Shown piece after piece: positions 45,929-54,430 of a stretch of DNA of 64,000 nt. The stretch covers positions 62,001 through 126,000 of the forward strand of contig NZ_JALJCJ010000004.1 in NCBI RefSeq assembly GCF_022899935.1. Direction: 5' to 3'. The DNA is from Shinella curvata. Lineage in GTDB: Bacteria > Pseudomonadota > Alphaproteobacteria > Rhizobiales > Rhizobiaceae. The notes under the pieces were generated by a model. It did no database searches. It saw nothing but the letters and a program-made list of their open reading frames with translations, and was not told the DNA's origin. Position 1 is the stretch's first letter, and the number at the start of each line of letters is the position of its first letter. The position numbers were made by a program, and so were the translations under genes.

Positions 45929-47263
45929 TCAGTACTTGCCTTCGTCGTCGAAGACCTGCGTCCAGTCCTTCACGAGGCCGTCGAGCGCGTCCTTGGCGGA
46001 ACCCTGGCCGGCGACGACATAGTCGTGGAAACGCTTCTGCGCCGCCTGGAGCAGCGAGGCATAGGCCGGCTCCGCCCAGAAATCCTGCACGATCGCCATG
46101 GAATCGAGGAAGGTCTGCGCATAGGGCTGGCTGGTCGCGAACTTCGGATCCTCGACCACCTTCAGCAGCGCCGAGTAACCGCCCATCTCCCACCATTTCT
46201 GCTGGATTTCCGGCTGCGCGAACCACTTGATGTAGGCGAGTGCATCCTCCTGCTTTTCCGAGGAGGAAACGACCGAGATGCCCTGCCCGCCGAGCTGTGC
46301 ATAGGCCGCGCCATCAGGCCCCGCCGGATTGGGGAAATACCCCGACTTCTCGCCGCCGACATTGGCGTCGGCATGGATGCCCGGCCAGGTGAAGGCGAAG
46401 TTCATGTGCAGCGCGACCTGGCCAGACTTGTAGGCGTCGATATCCTCCGACATGTAGGCATCGGAATGGCCGGGCGGGGTGCAGCAATCATAGAGTTCCT
46501 TGTAGAACTCAAGACCCTTGACGGCCTCGGCGGAGTTGACGTAACCCTCCAGATCGTAAGGCTTTTCCGGGTTCTCGTATTTGAAGCCGAAGCTGTAGAG
46601 CACGTCCATGACGCCCATGGTGATGCCCTCGGAACCGCGCTCCGTATAGATCGCCGCGCCATAGACCGTCTTGCCGTCGATATCGCGCTTCTGGAAGAAC
46701 TGCGCGATATCCTTCAATTCTCCGAATGTCTTCGGCACGGCCAGTTCGCGGCCGTATTTCTCCTTGAATTCCGCCTGCAGCTCCGGGCGGGCGAACCAGT
46801 CCTTGCGATAACTCCAGCCGACGACGTCGCCGAAGGCCGGCAGAGCCCAGTAGTTTGGCGAATTTTTCGGCCATTCGGCATAGCCGACGACGGTCGCCGG
46901 GATGAAGTCGCTCATCTTGATGCCTTCCTTGTCGAAGAAATCGTTGAGCTTGACATATTGGCCGTTCTCCGCGGCGCCGCCGATCCACTGGCTGTCGCCG
47001 ATCATGAGGTCGCAGAGCTTGCCGCCGGAATTCAGCTCGTTGAGCATGCGGTCGGCGAAATTCGGCCACGGCACGAATTCGAATTTCATGGTGACGCCGC
47101 TCTTGGCCTCGAAATCCTTGCTGAGCTCGACGAGCGCGTTTGCCGGATCCCAAGCGGCCCAGCAGAGCGTCAAATCCTTGGCGCTGGCCTGGCTGGTGGT
47201 TGCAACGCCGGCGGCCAGAAGCGCGCCGAAAGCGGCGAGTGACCTGATATGGCTAGATGTCAT
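45929..47263 (-). CDS. Sugar/polyol ABC transporter substrate-binding protein (family 1)
   Basis: This is a periplasmic binding protein of 444 residues with a signal peptide (MTSSHIRSLAAFGALLAAGVATTSQASA). The mature part opens 'KDLTLCWAAWDPANALVELSKDFEAKSG', typical of CUT1 binding proteins. The C-lobe has 'GGQGISVVSSSEKQEDALAYIKWF'. AGGAGG precedes the ATG at 47263. It is the first gene of the minus-strand operon and diverges from the LacI-type regulator; two palindromic operators lie in between. The ligand is unknown; the kinase at the operon end points to a small polyol or ketose. Confidence 0.92.
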   Translation of the reverse strand: MTSSHIRSLAAFGALLAAGVATTSQASAKDLTLCWAAWDPANALVELSKDFEAKSGVTMKFEFVPWPNFADRMLNELNSGGKLCDLMIGDSQWIGGAAENGQYVKLNDFFDKEGIKMSDFIPATVVGYAEWPKNSPNYWALPAFGDVVGWSYRKDWFARPELQAEFKEKYGRELAVPKTFGELKDIAQFFQKRDIDGKTVYGAAIYTERGSEGITMGVMDVLYSFGFKYENPEKPYDLEGYVNSAEAVKGLEFYKELYDCCTPPGHSDAYMSEDIDAYKSGQVALHMNFAFTWPGIHADANVGGEKSGYFPNPAGPDGAAYAQLGGQGISVVSSSEKQEDALAYIKWFAQPEIQQKWWEMGGYSALLKVVEDPKFATSQPYAQTFLDSMAIVQDFWAEPAYASLLQAAQKRFHDYVVAGQGSAKDALDGLVKDWTQVFDDEGKY

Positions 47264-47419
47264 GATGGGGACCTCCTCCCTCGCCTCCCGACCCCATCGG
47301 AAGGCAGAAAACGCCCGTAACGGGCACCTGACGCGGAATGACTTCCCGGCGGGCCTGTTCTCCTCCGCGCCGCCTGTGTGGCGCGCACGTTCCTCCCGGC
47401 GGCCACGGCATGAGTCATA

Positions 47420-47437
47420 TTGAGGTGCGCACCTCAA
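47420..47437. promoter_or_regulatory. LacI-family operator 1 (perfect 18-base palindrome)
   Basis: TTGAGGTGCGCACCTCAA is a perfect palindrome with the central CpG usual for LacI-family operators. It lies between the divergent binding-protein and regulator genes. Confidence 0.8.
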
Positions 47438-47449
47438 TGCAAGTGAATT

Positions 47450-47467
47450 TTGAGGTGCGCACGTCAA
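47450..47467. promoter_or_regulatory. LacI-family operator 2 (near-perfect copy)
   Basis: TTGAGGTGCGCACGTCAA differs from operator 1 at one base. The centre-to-centre distance is 30 bases, about three helical turns, so two dimers would sit on the same DNA face and could bind cooperatively. Confidence 0.8.
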
Positions 47468-47534
47468 TTGTTGCTTTTCATCTGCTTTTGTTGGAGAAAT
47501 CCCGAAGCGTTATGGCGAGGAAAGTGAGCACTGA

Positions 47535-48566
47535 ATGCGGCCGACCGCAAAAGATCTGGCAGAAGCCGCGGGCCTCAGTCTCGCGACGGTCGATCGCGTG
47601 CTCAATGAGAGGCCCAATGTCAGCCCCAAGGCTGCGAAAAAAGTGGCCGAAGCTATCGAGCGCATCGGCTTCATACGCAATCCCGCCGCAGTGGCCTTGG
47701 CCCGTAACAAGACCTATCGTTTCCGCTTCGTCGTACCGGCCTCCGGCGATCAGTATCTTGATGAGCTCATTTCTCGCGTCGGCGAGGCGAAGGAGGCGTT
47801 GCGGGCCGAGTCCACCGATGTCGAGGCCGCGCAAATCCCCATGAGCGACCCGCATCACGTCGCAAAATATCTCTCCGCCATCGATTGTGAGGCGGTCGAC
47901 GGCGTCGCCGTGATGGCGCCGGAATCGCCGCAGGTGCGAGACGCACTGATGCGGCTCGTTGAGCGCGGCGTGAAGGTCGTACAGTTCCTCTCCGGCCAGG
48001 AGCGAATGCAGAGCGCGGACTATGTCGGTGTCGACAATTTCGCGGCGGGAGCGACCGCGGGCAAGATCGCCGGCCGCTTCATCGGTGCCCGGCCGGGCAA
48101 GATCATGGTCGTTGCGGAAACCATGATGGCGCTCGACAGCATCCAGCGTCGGCTCGGCTTCGACAGCATCATCAATGCCCAGTTCCCCCATCTCCAGAGC
48201 CTGCCGTCGCTCGAAACCTATGCGGACGAAAAGCGCGCCGGCCTCGTGATCGGCCGCACGCTGCACCACAATCCGGATACCGTCGCGGTCTACGTGCTGA
48301 GCTCGGAGGCGCGCGTGCCGCTGACCGCCGTCTGGAACGCTCAGGGAGGGCGCCCCCTCACCGTCGTTGCGCATGAGCGCACCCCTTTCAGCGAGCAGGC
48401 GCTGATAGATGAGCGCATCGACGCGGTGATCGCGCAGGACCCCGGCCATGCCGTGCGCAGTGCGCTCCGCATCATGCGCGCCCGCTCCGATCATCGTGAG
48501 CCGCTCGCCTCGCAAGAGCGGATTCGCATCGAGGTTCTCCTCAAGGAAAACCTTCAGGTCGAATGA
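47535..48566 (+). CDS. LacI family transcriptional regulator
   Basis: This is a regulator of the divergent polyol ABC-kinase operon and probably of itself. The N-terminal LacI helix-turn-helix and hinge read 'TAKDLAEAAGLSLATVDRVLNERPNVSPKAAKKVAEAIERIGFIRNPAAVALAR'. The periplasmic-binding-like sensor domain (residues 60-343) starts 'YRFRFVVPASGDQYLDELI' and contains 'GVDNFAAGATAGKIAGRFIG'. AGGAAA lies about 11 bases before the ATG at 47535. Twin palindromes with a CpG centre in the shared promoter region fit this family. Confidence 0.93.
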   Translation: MRPTAKDLAEAAGLSLATVDRVLNERPNVSPKAAKKVAEAIERIGFIRNPAAVALARNKTYRFRFVVPASGDQYLDELISRVGEAKEALRAESTDVEAAQIPMSDPHHVAKYLSAIDCEAVDGVAVMAPESPQVRDALMRLVERGVKVVQFLSGQERMQSADYVGVDNFAAGATAGKIAGRFIGARPGKIMVVAETMMALDSIQRRLGFDSIINAQFPHLQSLPSLETYADEKRAGLVIGRTLHHNPDTVAVYVLSSEARVPLTAVWNAQGGRPLTVVAHERTPFSEQALIDERIDAVIAQDPGHAVRSALRIMRARSDHREPLASQERIRIEVLLKENLQVE

Positions 48567-48733
48567 GCGGGCGGCGCCAGGAGGCGCCGTCGGCAATCTG
48601 CTGCAAGACTCGCTTGCGTATCGTGCGACGGAGGGCAGTCAATCTCTTCCGAAAAGTCTGGCCCGATCCGAATCTCCACCGATCCTGTCGGCGAAATCCG
48701 TCTCTGCGCAAAGGGCCGGCGCAGGCAGGCGGC

Positions 48734-48762
48734 TTGACACCCTCTATAAACTTGCCTAGTAA
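48734..48762 (+). promoter_or_regulatory. Promoter of the 48.8-54.4 kb operon
   Basis: TTGACA (48734-48739) and TAGTAA (48757-48762) are separated by 17 bases. The next element is an operator starting at 48764, so the transcript start should fall inside it. Confidence 0.65.
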
Positions 48763-48763
48763 G

Positions 48764-48783
48764 TTGTAGGCCTAACCCTACAA
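48764..48783. promoter_or_regulatory. Operator overlapping the transcript start (perfect TTGTAGG-N6-CCTACAA)
   Basis: TTGTAGG (48764-48770) and CCTACAA (48777-48783) are a perfect 7+7 inverted repeat immediately downstream of the -10 element. It is well placed for repression by the GntR/HutC-type regulator encoded in the same operon. Confidence 0.7.
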
Positions 48784-48793
48784 TTTGGATGCC

Positions 48794-49720
48794 ATGCGAC
48801 AGCCTGAACCGAAATCAACCGCCGCGGTCTCCCCCGAGGATCTACCTGGTCCGGGTGTGGCCGTGCGCCGCTTGCGGCATCCCGGGCGCTGGATCAGTGG
48901 CGGCATCGTTCTTCTGCTTCTCGCGTTCATCGGTCGCGCCTTTGCCGTCGGACAGATCCAGTGGGCCGTGGTCGGTCAATTCCTGACGGCCGAAGTGATC
49001 ATCGTCGGCTTCGGCTGGACGTTATTGATTTCTGCCTGTGCGCTTGTGCTCGGCGTCGCACTTGGTTTTGCCTTCGGCATCATGCGTCTTTCAGAAAATC
49101 CTATCCTGCGTTTCGCGGCCTGGCTTTATGTCTGGATTTTTCGCGGTACGCCGGTCCTTCTCCAGTTGCTTATCTGGTTCAATATCGCGCTGGTTTTTCC
49201 GCGCCTGTATATTCCCGGCCTGGTCGATGAGCGCATGGTCGATGTCGTGACGCCGTTCGTTGCCGCTGTTCTCGGTCTTGGCGTCAACGAAGGCTCCTAT
49301 CTTACCGAAGTGGTGCGCGGCGGCATCGGTTCCGTCGATCGCGGTCAGAAGGAGGCGGCCCATACGCTGGGCATGACGTCGGGTCAGACGATGCGTCGCA
49401 TCATCCTGCCGCAGACGCTGCGGCTGATCCTGCCGGTGCTCGGCAACAGCGCCATCGGCATGCTGAAATTCTCCTCGCTCGCCGCCACCATCGCCATGGG
49501 CGAAATGCTCAACGCAGCGCAGCGTATCTACTTCATCAACGGTGCCGTCATCGAATTGCTGTTCGTCTGTGCGGTTTGGTATCTCGCCGGCACCACCGTG
49601 CTGTCCATCGGTCAATATTATCTTGAACGCCATTTTGGCCGCGATGCCGCGACGGCGACCAGCGAGCGCCGTTGGTTCAAGGGCTGGACGCGGCGTCCGG
49701 TCGTCGAGGGGGAAGCATGA
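48794..49720 (+). CDS. Polar amino acid-type ABC transporter permease
   Basis: This is a HisM/GlnP-type permease of about 308 residues. A hydrophilic N-terminal tail precedes helix 1 ('WISGGIVLLLLAFIGRAFAVG'). The family hallmark 'VIIVGFGWTLLISACALVLGVALGFAFGIMRLS' and the loop 'VDRGQKEAAHTLGMTSGQTMRRIILPQTLRLILP' are clear. The transporter has only one permease gene, so it probably forms a homodimer. The ATG at 48794 has a weak ribosome-binding site and a very short leader. The stop overlaps the ATPase start (ATGA). Confidence 0.9.
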   Translation: MRQPEPKSTAAVSPEDLPGPGVAVRRLRHPGRWISGGIVLLLLAFIGRAFAVGQIQWAVVGQFLTAEVIIVGFGWTLLISACALVLGVALGFAFGIMRLSENPILRFAAWLYVWIFRGTPVLLQLLIWFNIALVFPRLYIPGLVDERMVDVVTPFVAAVLGLGVNEGSYLTEVVRGGIGSVDRGQKEAAHTLGMTSGQTMRRIILPQTLRLILPVLGNSAIGMLKFSSLAATIAMGEMLNAAQRIYFINGAVIELLFVCAVWYLAGTTVLSIGQYYLERHFGRDAATATSERRWFKGWTRRPVVEGEA

Positions 49721-50481
49721 GCCTCGCAGTCAAGGCGGTCGGTATCCGCAAGTGTTTTGGCAGCCACGAAGTCCTGAAAGGTCTCGATCTGGAAGTCACC
49801 CATGGCGAGGTGCTCTGCATCCTCGGCCCTTCCGGCAGTGGCAAGAGCACGTTCCTTCGCTGCATCAATCATCTGGAAACGCCCAATGGCGGGTATGTCT
49901 GGGTCGATGGTGCCATTATGGGTTATGCGCTTTCGCGCGGTGCCCTGCAGGAGCTGCCGGTCAAGCAGCTGCGCGCCCAGCAGAGCCAGCTCGGCATGGT
50001 GTTCCAGCATTTCAACCTGTTTGCCCATCGCACGGTGCTCGGCAATGTCATTGAGGGGCCGATGGTCGTGCGTGGTCTCAGCCGTGCCAAGGCGGAGGCC
50101 CGCGCCATGGATTTGCTCGAGCAGGTCGGCATGGCCGCCAAGGCCGCAAGTTATCCGTCCCAGCTTTCCGGCGGCCAGAAGCAGCGTGTGGCCATCGCCC
50201 GGGCGCTCGCCATGGAGCCGCGCGTCATGCTGTTCGACGAGCCGACCAGCGCGCTTGACCCGGAACTCGTCGGCGAGGTGCTGGAAGTGATGCGCGCGCT
50301 TGCCCGCGGCGGCACCACCATGATCGTCGTCACTCACGAGATCCGCTTCGCCCGCGAGGTGGCGGACCGCGTCGTGGTCATGATCGACGGCGAAATACGC
50401 GAAATGGGCGCGCCTGGCGCCGTCCTCAGCAACCCTGCCGATCCGCGCGTGCGCTCGTTCCTGAGCCGTGTGCTCGCCTGA
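49717..50481 (+). CDS. Polar amino acid-type ABC transporter ATPase (GlnQ type)
   Basis: This ATPase has 254 residues. Walker A is GPSGSGKST (37-45), Q-loop '[22 protein letters not shown]', signature '[19 protein letters not shown]', Walker B '[16 protein letters not shown]'. The ATG at 49717 shares ATGA with the permease stop, so the ORF's upstream start at 49672 is rejected. It is clearly matched to the permease before it and the binding protein after it. Confidence 0.93.
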   Translation: MSLAVKAVGIRKCFGSHEVLKGLDLEVTHGEVLCILGPSGSGKSTFLRCINHLETPNGGYVWVDGAIMGYALSRGALQELPVKQLRAQQSQLGMVFQHFNLFAHRTVLGNVIEGPMVVRGLSRAKAEARAMDLLEQVGMAAKAASYPSQLSGGQKQRVAIARALAMEPRVMLFDEPTSALDPELVGEVLEVMRALARGGTTMIVVTHEIRFAREVADRVVVMIDGEIREMGAPGAVLSNPADPRVRSFLSRVLA

Positions 50482-50516
50482 TCCTTTTCTTTCGTCCAAC
50501 AATGGGAGTACGGACA

Positions 50517-51374
50517 ATGAAGACAATTCTGCCAATGATGCTGGGGCTTGCCTCCGCCACCTTCATCAGCCTCGCCGGCACGGCGTATGCGGCTGGCGAC
50601 GAGAAGCTCGCGGCCGCGCTGCCCGAAGCGGTACGGACGGCCGGAAAGCTGAACTTCACGATCAGCCTGGCCTACCCGCCGATGGAATATAGCGACGCCG
50701 GCTCGACGGAGCTGAAGGGTTTCGACATCGACCTTGCCAAGGCGATCGCCGAGCGGCTCGGTCTGATGGCAGAATTTCAGAACGTCGAGTTCCCGCAGCT
50801 GATCCCGCAGGTCGTCACCGGTCGGTCGGACATGATCATCACGGCCTTCTCCGACAAGGTCGAGCGCCAGACGCAGCTTGATTTCATCGACTACTTCAAG
50901 ACGGGCAACGTCTTCTATTCGAGCGTCGATCATCAGGCCGAAATCAAGACCGAGGCCGATCTCTGCGGCAAGACCGTCGCCGTGGCGACGGGCACGAGCT
51001 GGGTCACCTGGGCGGAAGAGCTCGGCAAATCCATCTGCCCGGCGGACAAGCTGATCACCGTCATCCAGATCCCGACCCAGGCCGAGCACATCATGCAGAT
51101 CCGTCAGGGCCGCGCCCAGGCTTCCGTCATCGGTCTCGAAGGTCTGCTCGACCTGATGAAGCAGGAGCCGGGCAAGTTCTACCAGATCGGCGAAGTCGGC
51201 GACGTCAACCACTACGGTATCGCCTTCGCCAAGGCGAATGGCGAGCTGCGCGACGCCGTGCATGCCACGCTCGACGCATTGAAGGCAGACGGCACTTATG
51301 CACAGATCCTCGACCGCTACGGCTTGAAAGATGCGGGCGTGGAAGAGTTCAAGATAAACGGAGCCACGAAGTAG
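50517..51374 (+). CDS. Polar amino acid-type ABC substrate-binding protein
   Basis: This is a family 3 periplasmic binding protein of 285 residues with a signal peptide (MKTILPMMLGLASATFISLAGTAYA). The ligand pocket segments 'YPPMEYSDAG..ELKGFDIDLAKAIAERLGL' and 'LCGKTVAVATGTSWVTWAEELG' are typical. GGGAG lies 8 bases before the ATG at 50517. The ligand could be an amino-acid derivative; the downstream AllA-like and PfkB-like enzymes argue for a ureido- or sugar-linked compound. Confidence 0.92.
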   Translation: MKTILPMMLGLASATFISLAGTAYAAGDEKLAAALPEAVRTAGKLNFTISLAYPPMEYSDAGSTELKGFDIDLAKAIAERLGLMAEFQNVEFPQLIPQVVTGRSDMIITAFSDKVERQTQLDFIDYFKTGNVFYSSVDHQAEIKTEADLCGKTVAVATGTSWVTWAEELGKSICPADKLITVIQIPTQAEHIMQIRQGRAQASVIGLEGLLDLMKQEPGKFYQIGEVGDVNHYGIAFAKANGELRDAVHATLDALKADGTYAQILDRYGLKDAGVEEFKINGATK

Positions 51375-51396
51375 TCCAGCCTGCCCGGAGCCCAAC

Positions 51397-52179
51397 TTGA
51401 CCAAGCCTTCCACACCAGACGCCAATGCCGCAGGTGAACATCCGGACGACCGGCTGTCGCGCTTTCGCCTCGATGCCTATTCGAGCGAACAGCTCTACCG
51501 CCAGCTCTACCGGGCGCTGCGCGCCGCCATTCTCAGCGGCGATTTCTCGGAAGGGGAAGCAATCCCCTCTGAGAACCAGTTGCGTGACCAGTTCGGTATC
51601 GCCCGGACAACGGTTCGCAATGCCATGGCGCTTTTGGTGTCGGAAGGTCTTGTCCAGCAGGTGCGCGGGCGTGGCACGATCGTGTCCCACCGGCCGATCA
51701 GCCACAATATCTGGAACTTCGGCAGTTTTACCGAACTCGCCCGCCGCCAGGGCCAACGCCCGGTGACGAAAGTGCTCGAGCATCGCGTGGAAGGCGGCGA
51801 ACTGTTTCTGGTGCGCGCCCGTGGCCTAGCGAACGATGAGACGATCAGCTGGCTGAACGTCGATACGTCCCAGCTGGATCTTGCCCTCTATCCCGGCATC
51901 GAAACCTACGATTTCGCGGCGCAATCGCTCTACGAAGTGCTGCGCCGCGACTATGACCGCCACCCGCTGCGCTCGGAACTGCTGCTCACCGTCGTGCCGC
52001 CGTCCGAGCACCTGCGGGAGGTTTTTCGCCCGGCACCGGATGTGCCTGGCTACCTCTGTGCCAGCGGAGATGTGCTTGATGCCGACGACCGATTGGTCGA
52101 GCGCACATCGATCGTCTACTCGCCGGCCGTCCAGATGAAATTCGCAACGCGCTGGGGGCGCGATACCGCGCCCGCCTGA
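51397..52179 (+). CDS. GntR family regulator, HutC/UTRA type
   Basis: The N-terminal winged helix ('LYRALRAAILSGDFSEGEAIPSENQLRDQFGIARTTVRNAMALLVSEGLVQQVRGRGTIVS') is followed by a UTRA ligand-binding domain. The start is TTG at 51397 with CGGAG 8 bases ahead. It lies inside the operon between transporter and enzymes. Binding of an intermediate to the UTRA domain probably lifts repression at the TTGTAGG-N6-CCTACAA site. Confidence 0.92.
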   Translation: MTKPSTPDANAAGEHPDDRLSRFRLDAYSSEQLYRQLYRALRAAILSGDFSEGEAIPSENQLRDQFGIARTTVRNAMALLVSEGLVQQVRGRGTIVSHRPISHNIWNFGSFTELARRQGQRPVTKVLEHRVEGGELFLVRARGLANDETISWLNVDTSQLDLALYPGIETYDFAAQSLYEVLRRDYDRHPLRSELLLTVVPPSEHLREVFRPAPDVPGYLCASGDVLDADDRLVERTSIVYSPAVQMKFATRWGRDTAPA

Positions 52180-52205
52180 GGGCGGCGCGACGCAGGAGAA
52201 CCGAC

Positions 52206-52946
52206 ATGAACCGTCTCACGGAGACCTTCGCCACCGCAAAACCCATTCTCGGCATGCTGCATCTTGCCGGTGAAAGCCCTGCGGCAAAACTTGTCCAGGC
52301 CGAGGAGGAAGCCCGTATCATGGCCGGCGAAGGCGTCGACGGACTGGTGGTGGAGAACTATTTCGGCGATGCCGACGACGTCGAGCGTGTGCTCGACCGG
52401 CTGTGCGGCCTCGGTCTCGGCACGAAGATCGGTGTCAACGTGCTACGTGAGGATACACGCGCCTTCGCGCTGGCCAAACGCTACCCTGTTTCTTTCATCC
52501 AGGTCGATTCCGTCGCCGGCCATTTGCCGCCGGAGGATGATGCTGTCTTTGCAGCGGATTTCGCTGCTCGGCGGGTGAGCGTTGCATCGCTGCTGCTCGG
52601 CGGCGTGCGGTTCAAGTATCAGCCGGTCCTCTCCGGGCGATCGGAGGAAGAGGATGTGCGGTTGGGTGCCTTGCGCTGCGATGGCCTCGTGGTGACTTCG
52701 GATGCCACCGGCCAACCGACGGATATGGACAAGGTGGCGCGTTTCCGCGCCGCCACCGGCGGCACCGTGCCGCTGCTCATCGGCGCTGGCCTCACCGAAG
52801 CGAACGCTGCCGAACAGCTCATCCATGCCGATGGCGCGATCGTCGGAAGCTGGTTCAAACACGACCACAAGGATACCGGCCGCGTGGACGCCGTCCACGT
52901 CGCCCGCCTGATGCGTGCGGTCCGCGGTCTCAGGAGTGCCGCATGA
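52206..52946 (+). CDS. BtpA/SgcQ family protein
   Basis: This is a 246-residue TIM-barrel protein of the BtpA/SgcQ family. Segments 'ILGMLHLAGESP' at the N terminus, 'MAGEGVDGLVVENYFGDAD' and 'GLTEANAAEQLIHADGAIVGSWFKHD' are family hallmarks. Members occur in photosystem I assembly (BtpA) and in sugar operons (SgcQ); the enzymatic function in bacteria is not settled. AGGAGA precedes the ATG, and the stop shares ATGA with the AllA-like gene. Here it is a catabolic-operon member. Confidence 0.88.
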   Translation: MNRLTETFATAKPILGMLHLAGESPAAKLVQAEEEARIMAGEGVDGLVVENYFGDADDVERVLDRLCGLGLGTKIGVNVLREDTRAFALAKRYPVSFIQVDSVAGHLPPEDDAVFAADFAARRVSVASLLLGGVRFKYQPVLSGRSEEEDVRLGALRCDGLVVTSDATGQPTDMDKVARFRAATGGTVPLLIGAGLTEANAAEQLIHADGAIVGSWFKHDHKDTGRVDAVHVARLMRAVRGLRSAA

Positions 52947-53452
52947 GCGTCGACACCGTTGTCGCCCGGCCCGTGACGGCCGAGAATTTTGCCCGCTACG
53001 GCAAGGTTTACGATCTCGCCGGCGATGCTGATCCCGGTGTGGTCCGGACGAAGGGCGACGGGTGGCTGGACGGCTTCACCCGTGCCCCGCTGATCGACGG
53101 TTCGGGCCATCTCGGCATGACCCGCGGTGGAAGCGCGCCGTGGTCTTGCACGGCGATGGAACGGCATCCTCAGACCGAGGAGGCAATCTTTTGCGCCGCC
53201 GGCCCGGTCGTGCTCGCGGTAGCGCCGGCTTCCTCGACCGATGCGCCGCATCGCGACGAGATCGAAGCGTTCATAGTTGCGCCCGGCCAGGCTGTGGTGA
53301 TGCATCGGAACGTCTGGCACGATGCCTGCCGGGGCACCAGCCGTCCGACACCCTACTACTGGATGGCGATCTGCGGGCTCGGTGAAAGTCCTTGGGTTCC
53401 GGTCGCGGGCGGACCGCGTCTGGTTCAGGTTATAGACGGGCCTGTAGCATGA
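52943..53452 (+). CDS. Ureidoglycolate lyase (AllA)-like cupin enzyme
   Basis: This 169-residue protein of the AllA family belongs to the cupins that release urea from ureidoglycolate. The fold-specific segments are 'VTAENFARYGKVYD', 'CTAMERHPQTEEAIFCAAGPVVLAVAP' and 'VAPGQAVVMHRNVWHDAC', with the paired His residues. No allantoin, allantoate or ureidoglycolate neighbours are present, so the natural substrate here may be a different ureido- or hydroxyacid compound. ATGA overlaps exist at both ends (BtpA-like upstream, PfkB-like downstream). Confidence 0.82.
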   Translation: MSVDTVVARPVTAENFARYGKVYDLAGDADPGVVRTKGDGWLDGFTRAPLIDGSGHLGMTRGGSAPWSCTAMERHPQTEEAIFCAAGPVVLAVAPASSTDAPHRDEIEAFIVAPGQAVVMHRNVWHDACRGTSRPTPYYWMAICGLGESPWVPVAGGPRLVQVIDGPVA

Positions 53453-54402
53453 CCGCCTTCTTCATCGGGGACGTCGCACTCGACGAGTATTACACGGCAG
53501 ACCGCTGGCCGGGCCCCGCCGACAAGGGCATGATCCGGGAGTTGCCCGCCGAAATCGGCGGTTCGATCGCCAATGCTGCTGTCGTGCACGCGACGCTGGG
53601 CGGCGACACGCAGTTCATCTCGCTGCTGAACGACAGTCCTTTGTCGCGGCGGCTTGTTGAAGATCTCCGGCAGAACGGTGTCGGTGTCGATCATATGCTG
53701 ACGGATGCCACTATCGCTGAATCGCGTAACCTGATCTTCCTGATCGATGGCGAACATGTCGTGCTCACCGTCGAAATGGGCGAGCAACCGATGTGGCTCG
53801 AACCCGCGACGCTGGCCGCCTTGCGCCAGCCCGGCTTCCTCTACACGACGCTTTACCGTGTCCGCAGGCTCCATAGCCAGACGCAGGAGGGGGTACTCAA
53901 GCAGGCCGAGCTCATCGCCGATCTACGGGAAAACGGCCGTCGTGCCATATTCGATCTCGACGTTGGCGGCTGCACCCCCGAGGATATGCCCTATCTGACC
54001 GGGGCTGCCGTCGTCATCTTCAACCAGGTGGGCTTTCGCGCCGCCTTCGGCCACGATGACATAACCCTTATCGGCGACTGGATCCGCGACCACGGGATCG
54101 GTCGCGTGGTGCGCACACTGGCAGCGGACGGAGCGGAGGCCTTCGATGGCGAAGCACGCCAGCAGGTCGCCGGCTATCCGGTTGCGGTCGCCGACGTGAC
54201 CGGAGCGGGCGATACCTTCGGTGGCGCGCTCACCTGGTGCCTTGCCCGCAACCATGCCTTCACGGAAGCCCTCGATTTCGCGGTCGCGGCGGCCTCTCGT
54301 TCCGTCACCATTCACGGCCCCCGTGGCGGCAAGGCGTGCGAGGAAGACGTACGGCAATGGCGCGACGCGCAAGGCGAGATCCAGGCGGATTTCGGCCGCT
54401 GA
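53449..54402 (+). CDS. PfkB/ribokinase family carbohydrate kinase
   Basis: This is an ATP-dependent kinase of 317 residues. N-terminal 'FIGDVALDEYYTADRWPGPADKG' and 'GGSIANAAVVHATLGGDTQFISLLN' form the sugar-binding motif 1. 'DVTGAGDTFGGAL' contains the catalytic Asp255 and anion hole (residues 252-255). It is the last gene of the operon and starts by ATGA overlap. It would phosphorylate a sugar or nucleoside-like moiety freed in this pathway. Confidence 0.9.
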   Translation: MTAFFIGDVALDEYYTADRWPGPADKGMIRELPAEIGGSIANAAVVHATLGGDTQFISLLNDSPLSRRLVEDLRQNGVGVDHMLTDATIAESRNLIFLIDGEHVVLTVEMGEQPMWLEPATLAALRQPGFLYTTLYRVRRLHSQTQEGVLKQAELIADLRENGRRAIFDLDVGGCTPEDMPYLTGAAVVIFNQVGFRAAFGHDDITLIGDWIRDHGIGRVVRTLAADGAEAFDGEARQQVAGYPVAVADVTGAGDTFGGALTWCLARNHAFTEALDFAVAAASRSVTIHGPRGGKACEEDVRQWRDAQGEIQADFGR

Positions 54403-54430
54403 ACCTGCGCGTTGCAACGCAGCCGATTTC

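Noticed and set aside
46025-47242. Plus-strand ORF of 405 codons over the binding-protein gene
   Set aside because: It is antisense to a binding protein with a signal peptide and family motifs, with no independent support.
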